The notes beneath the pieces are model-generated. The model ran no database searches. It was not told the DNA's origin and saw nothing but the letters and a program-made list of their open reading frames with translations. DNA of 64,000 nt from positions 7,832,450-7,896,449 of the forward strand of contig OZ024740.1 in NCBI GenBank assembly GCA_964016885.1, in the 5' to 3' direction. This document shows, piece after piece, positions 61,612 through 64,000 of this stretch. The first letter of the stretch is position 1, and every line of letters starts with the position of its first letter. The position numbers and the translations under genes were made by a program. Source of the stretch: Eledone cirrhosa (Eukaryota > Mollusca > Cephalopoda > Octopoda > Eledonidae).

Positions 61612-62050
61612 TGATTGGTATATCAGTTTCGATTAGTATGTCAGTTTCTATTGGTATATCAGTTTCGATGGGTATGTCAGTTTCGATTGGTATGTGAGTT
61701 TCTATTGGTATATCAGTTTCGATGGGTATGTCAGTTTCTATTGGTATGTCAGATTCGATTGATATATCAGTTTCGATTAGTATGTCAGTTTCTATTGGTA
61801 TGTCAGTTTCGATTGGTATGTCAGTTTCTATTGGTATATCAGTTTCGAATGGTATGTCAGTTTCTATTGGTATATCAGTTTCTATTGGTATGTCTGTTTC
61901 GATTAGTATATCAGTTTCTATAAGTATATCAGTTTCAATTGTTATGTCAGTTTCTATTGGTATATCAGTTTCTATTGGTATGTCAGTTTCGATTTGTATA
62001 TCAGTTACAATTGGTATGTTAGTTTCTATTGGTAAGTCAGCTTCGATTAG
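61612..62050 (+). repeat. 18-bp minisatellite array, segment 6
   Basis: About 24 monomers back in plus orientation. The final part ('tctataagtatatcag', 'cagttacaattggtatg', 'ttagtttctattggtaag', 'tcagcttcgattag') closely resembles the array just before LINE copies B and C. A TAG at 62048-62050 closes the upstream frame before LINE D. Confidence 0.92.
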
Positions 62051-64000
62051 GTAGATGAAGCAGTCAAGGCCAAGAGACAGGCATGGAAAGAATGGAAGAA
62101 CGGGGGGAGCAGGGTACATTACATAGCTAAGAGGGAAGCAGAGGATAGAAAATTCAAGCATGTTTTACAACGTGAGGACCAGAAACAGGAGGTATTCAAG
62201 ATTGCGAGGCAGTGTGTCAGAGATAGTTGTGATGTCATTGGAGAGAAGTGTATCCGGAATGATAAAGGTGAGCTTGCCCTCACAAGTGCTGAGAAGAAAG
62301 ATGCATGGAAGAGTCATTATGATAGATTACTAAATGAGGAGAATGCATGGGAAGAAGAGACCCTACCCCACGTAGACCCTATAGAGGGACCAGCAGTACA
62401 AGTCAGCGGCAGCGTAGTAAGTAAGGCAATCAGAGATATGAAGATAGGGAAGGCAACCGGTCCATCGGGTATAGCTGCCGAGATGCTGAAGGCATCTGGG
62501 TCTGTAGGTCACACTATAACCACACGTATCGTTAACCAGGTAATACTAGAGGGGGCCATACCAAAAGATTGGTGCAGTAGCATCATTGTCAACTGCTACA
62601 AAGGTAAAGGCGATGCACTAGATAGAGGAAACTATAGAGGTATAAAGTTGATGGACCAGGTCATGAAAGTAACAGAAAGAGTTATAGCACAGCTGATTAG
62701 GGACCGGGTGAATATAGACGAGATGCAATTTGGGTTTGTACCAGGGAAAGGCACCACTGATGCCCTCTTCCTTGTGAGGCAATTACAGGAAAAGTACCTA
62801 GTTAAAAGTAAGCCACTCTACTTGGCATTTGTCGACCTTGAGAAAGCCTTTGACAGAGTTCCACGTGCAGTAATCTGGTGGGCTCTTAGAAAACTAGGAG
62901 TAGATGAATGGCTTGTGAAAGCGGTACAAGCCATGTATAGGGGAGCAGTCAGCAAAGTTAGGATTGGCAATGAGTATAGCGAGGAATTTAGCGTACAGGT
63001 TGGGGTCCACCAGGGCTCTGTTCTTAGCCCTCTCCTGTTCATCATAGTCCTGCAGGCAATAACGGAGGAGTTTAAGACCGGATGCCCATGGGAACTCCTG
63101 TATGCTGATGACCTCGCACTCATAGCTGAATCTATGGTAGAACTAGAGAATAAATTCCAAACCTGGAAGCAGGGACTAGAGAGAAAGGGCCTCAAAGTCA
63201 ACATGACAAAGACTAAGGTCCTTGTAAGTAGACGAGAAAACAGAAGCCAGATCCCCTCAGGGAAATGGCCTTGCTCAGTATGTAGGAAAGGTGTAGGTAG
63301 GAACTCCATTCTCTGCCCCAAATGCAAACAATGGGTACACAAGAGATGTAGCGGGATCTCAGGAAGCTTAATTAAGAATGTAGGATTCACATGCAGCAGC
63401 TGTGCTGAAACAGCAAGCAGCAAACAGCCACAGGAAACAAGTACCACCAATCTCTGGGAGGGCCCTGTAGAAACAGTAGACAGCTTCTGCTACCTAGGTG
63501 ACCGAATTAGCAACGGAGGTGGGTGCTCAGAAAGTACAATAACTAGGGTAAGAACGGGATGGAAGAAGTTTAGGGAACTACTACCACTGCTAGCTGCAAA
63601 AGGCTTCTCCCTCAGAATGAAAGGCAGACTGTATGATGCGTGTATCCGAACAGCGATGTTGCATGGTAGTGAGACCTGGGCGCTGAAGGTGGAAGACTTA
63701 CGTAGATTAGAGAGAAACGAAGCCTGCATGCTCCGATGGATGTGTAACAGTAATATACGTGAACGACAAAGCATAAAGGAATTGAGAGAGAGACTGAGCA
63801 TAAGAGGAATCAAATGCTGCGTGCAGGAGAGGCGGTTACGCTGGTATGGACATGTGATGCGTATGAAGGATGACAGCTGCATAAAAAGGTGCAGAGCACT
63901 AGAAGTTGATGGAAACCGCGGAGTGGGGAGACCCAAGATGACTTGGGATGAGGTGATAAAAGCCGACCTTACCCAACTAGACCTCTCAAAGTCAATGACA
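62051..64000 (+). mobile_element. RTE-like LINE copy D, 5'-truncated, runs off the window
   Basis: The least truncated copy here. It starts at 'gtagatgaagcagtcaagg' in the linker between endonuclease and reverse transcriptase, straight after array 'cttcgattag'. Second subfamily, with fragment B. The 3' UTR and GAT tail should lie beyond 64000. Plus orientation like A, B and C. Confidence 0.88.
62051..64000 (+). CDS. LINE polyprotein (reverse transcriptase, PHD-type finger, C-terminal domain), partial
   Basis: Open for all 650 codons between the 5' junction and the window end; both ends are incomplete. It would reverse-transcribe the element RNA at a nicked genomic site. By codon: basic linker KREAEDRKFKHV (about 29-40); GKATGPSGIAAEMLK (about 132-146); DALDRGNYRG (188-197); QFGFVPGKGTTDAL (226-239); FVDLEKAFDRVP (260-271, catalytic D262); HQGSVLSPLLF (320-330); YADD (351-354), intact; a C4HC3 finger (408-451: CSVC, CPKC, HKRC, CSSC); MKGRLYDACIR (523 on); WYGHVMRM (598-605); GVGRPKMTWDE. 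The first ATG is codon 130, so no natural start remains and the N-terminal endonuclease is missing. It is the best-preserved coding sequence here and could be recently inserted. A short C-terminus is expected downstream. Confidence 0.88.
63272..63403 (+). other. PHD-type zinc finger within the LINE polyprotein
   Basis: Cysteine spacing in the copy D frame is C-x2-C, then C-x2-C-x4-H-x2-C, then C-x2-C, the C4HC3 order of PHD fingers. It lies between the RT thumb and the C-terminal domain. The same module is at 8478-8609 (A), 38203-38334 (C) and on the minus strand in C'. All eight ligands are kept in A, C and D. Zinc binding and chromatin binding are inferred from the family. Confidence 0.75.

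Noticed and set aside
1..64000. Telomeric or classical centromeric satellite
   Set aside because: The monomer is unrelated to TTAGGG-type repeats and I see no known centromere box; chromosomal position cannot be told from the sequence.
62051..64000. A viral or LTR-retrotransposon polymerase
   Set aside because: There is no LTR, protease, integrase or RNase H; the YADD context, C-terminal WYGHVMRM domain and short tandem-repeat tails of sibling copies fit a non-LTR element.

Overview
The window is eukaryotic and reads as repeat-dominated heterochromatin, most likely from a cephalopod mollusc and probably an octopus. That guess rests on two things. One is a tRNA-headed SINE (10019-10350). The other is LINE 3' ends that carry a 'ttaggaagggcatccaactg' box followed by an 'acggacgttaaacg'-type box and a (GAT)n tail, a style I associate with octopus genomes. 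I see no bacterial gene, no host protein-coding gene, no rRNA and no CRISPR array. About 54 kb of the 64 kb is one 18-bp minisatellite, consensus tatatcagtttcgattgg, with roughly 3,000 monomers. Because 18 is a multiple of three, five of its six frames stay open over kilobases; I treat these reading frames as artefacts of the repeat.

Layout: array (1-7520); RTE-like LINE copy A (7521-9656); array (9657-10018); SINE (10019-10350); array (10351-12935); a short LINE 3' fragment B (12936-13692); the longest array (13693-37063); LINE copy C (37064-39381); array (39382-56574); a 5,037-bp block in reverse orientation (56575-61611) made of LINE copy C', array and a detached LINE 3' tail; array (61612-62050); LINE copy D (62051-64000), which runs off the window. 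Copies A and C/C' are one subfamily and B and D another. Every copy whose 5' end is visible is truncated and lacks the expected endonuclease. A, C and C' are broken by stops, a frameshift or a changed catalytic motif. Copy D is open for all 650 visible codons with an intact YADD, and encodes a reverse transcriptase, a PHD-type zinc finger and a C-terminal domain.

The array is built by nested duplication. Tandem periods of 2539, 2433, 2565, 1158, 1230, 1440 and 1608 bp can be read off, along with multi-kilobase higher-order units marked by a divergent monomer containing 'ttagtcctcgatt'. Three observations stand out. Four insertions (A, B, C and the SINE) rejoin the array at the same phase of the monomer. 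The inverted block is a circular permutation of copy C plus its downstream array, opened in the LINE 3' UTR with 24 bp missing. The SINE shares its 3' region with the LINEs, as expected of a SINE mobilised by this LINE. All coordinates were read by eye; the ends of long duplications are approximate.
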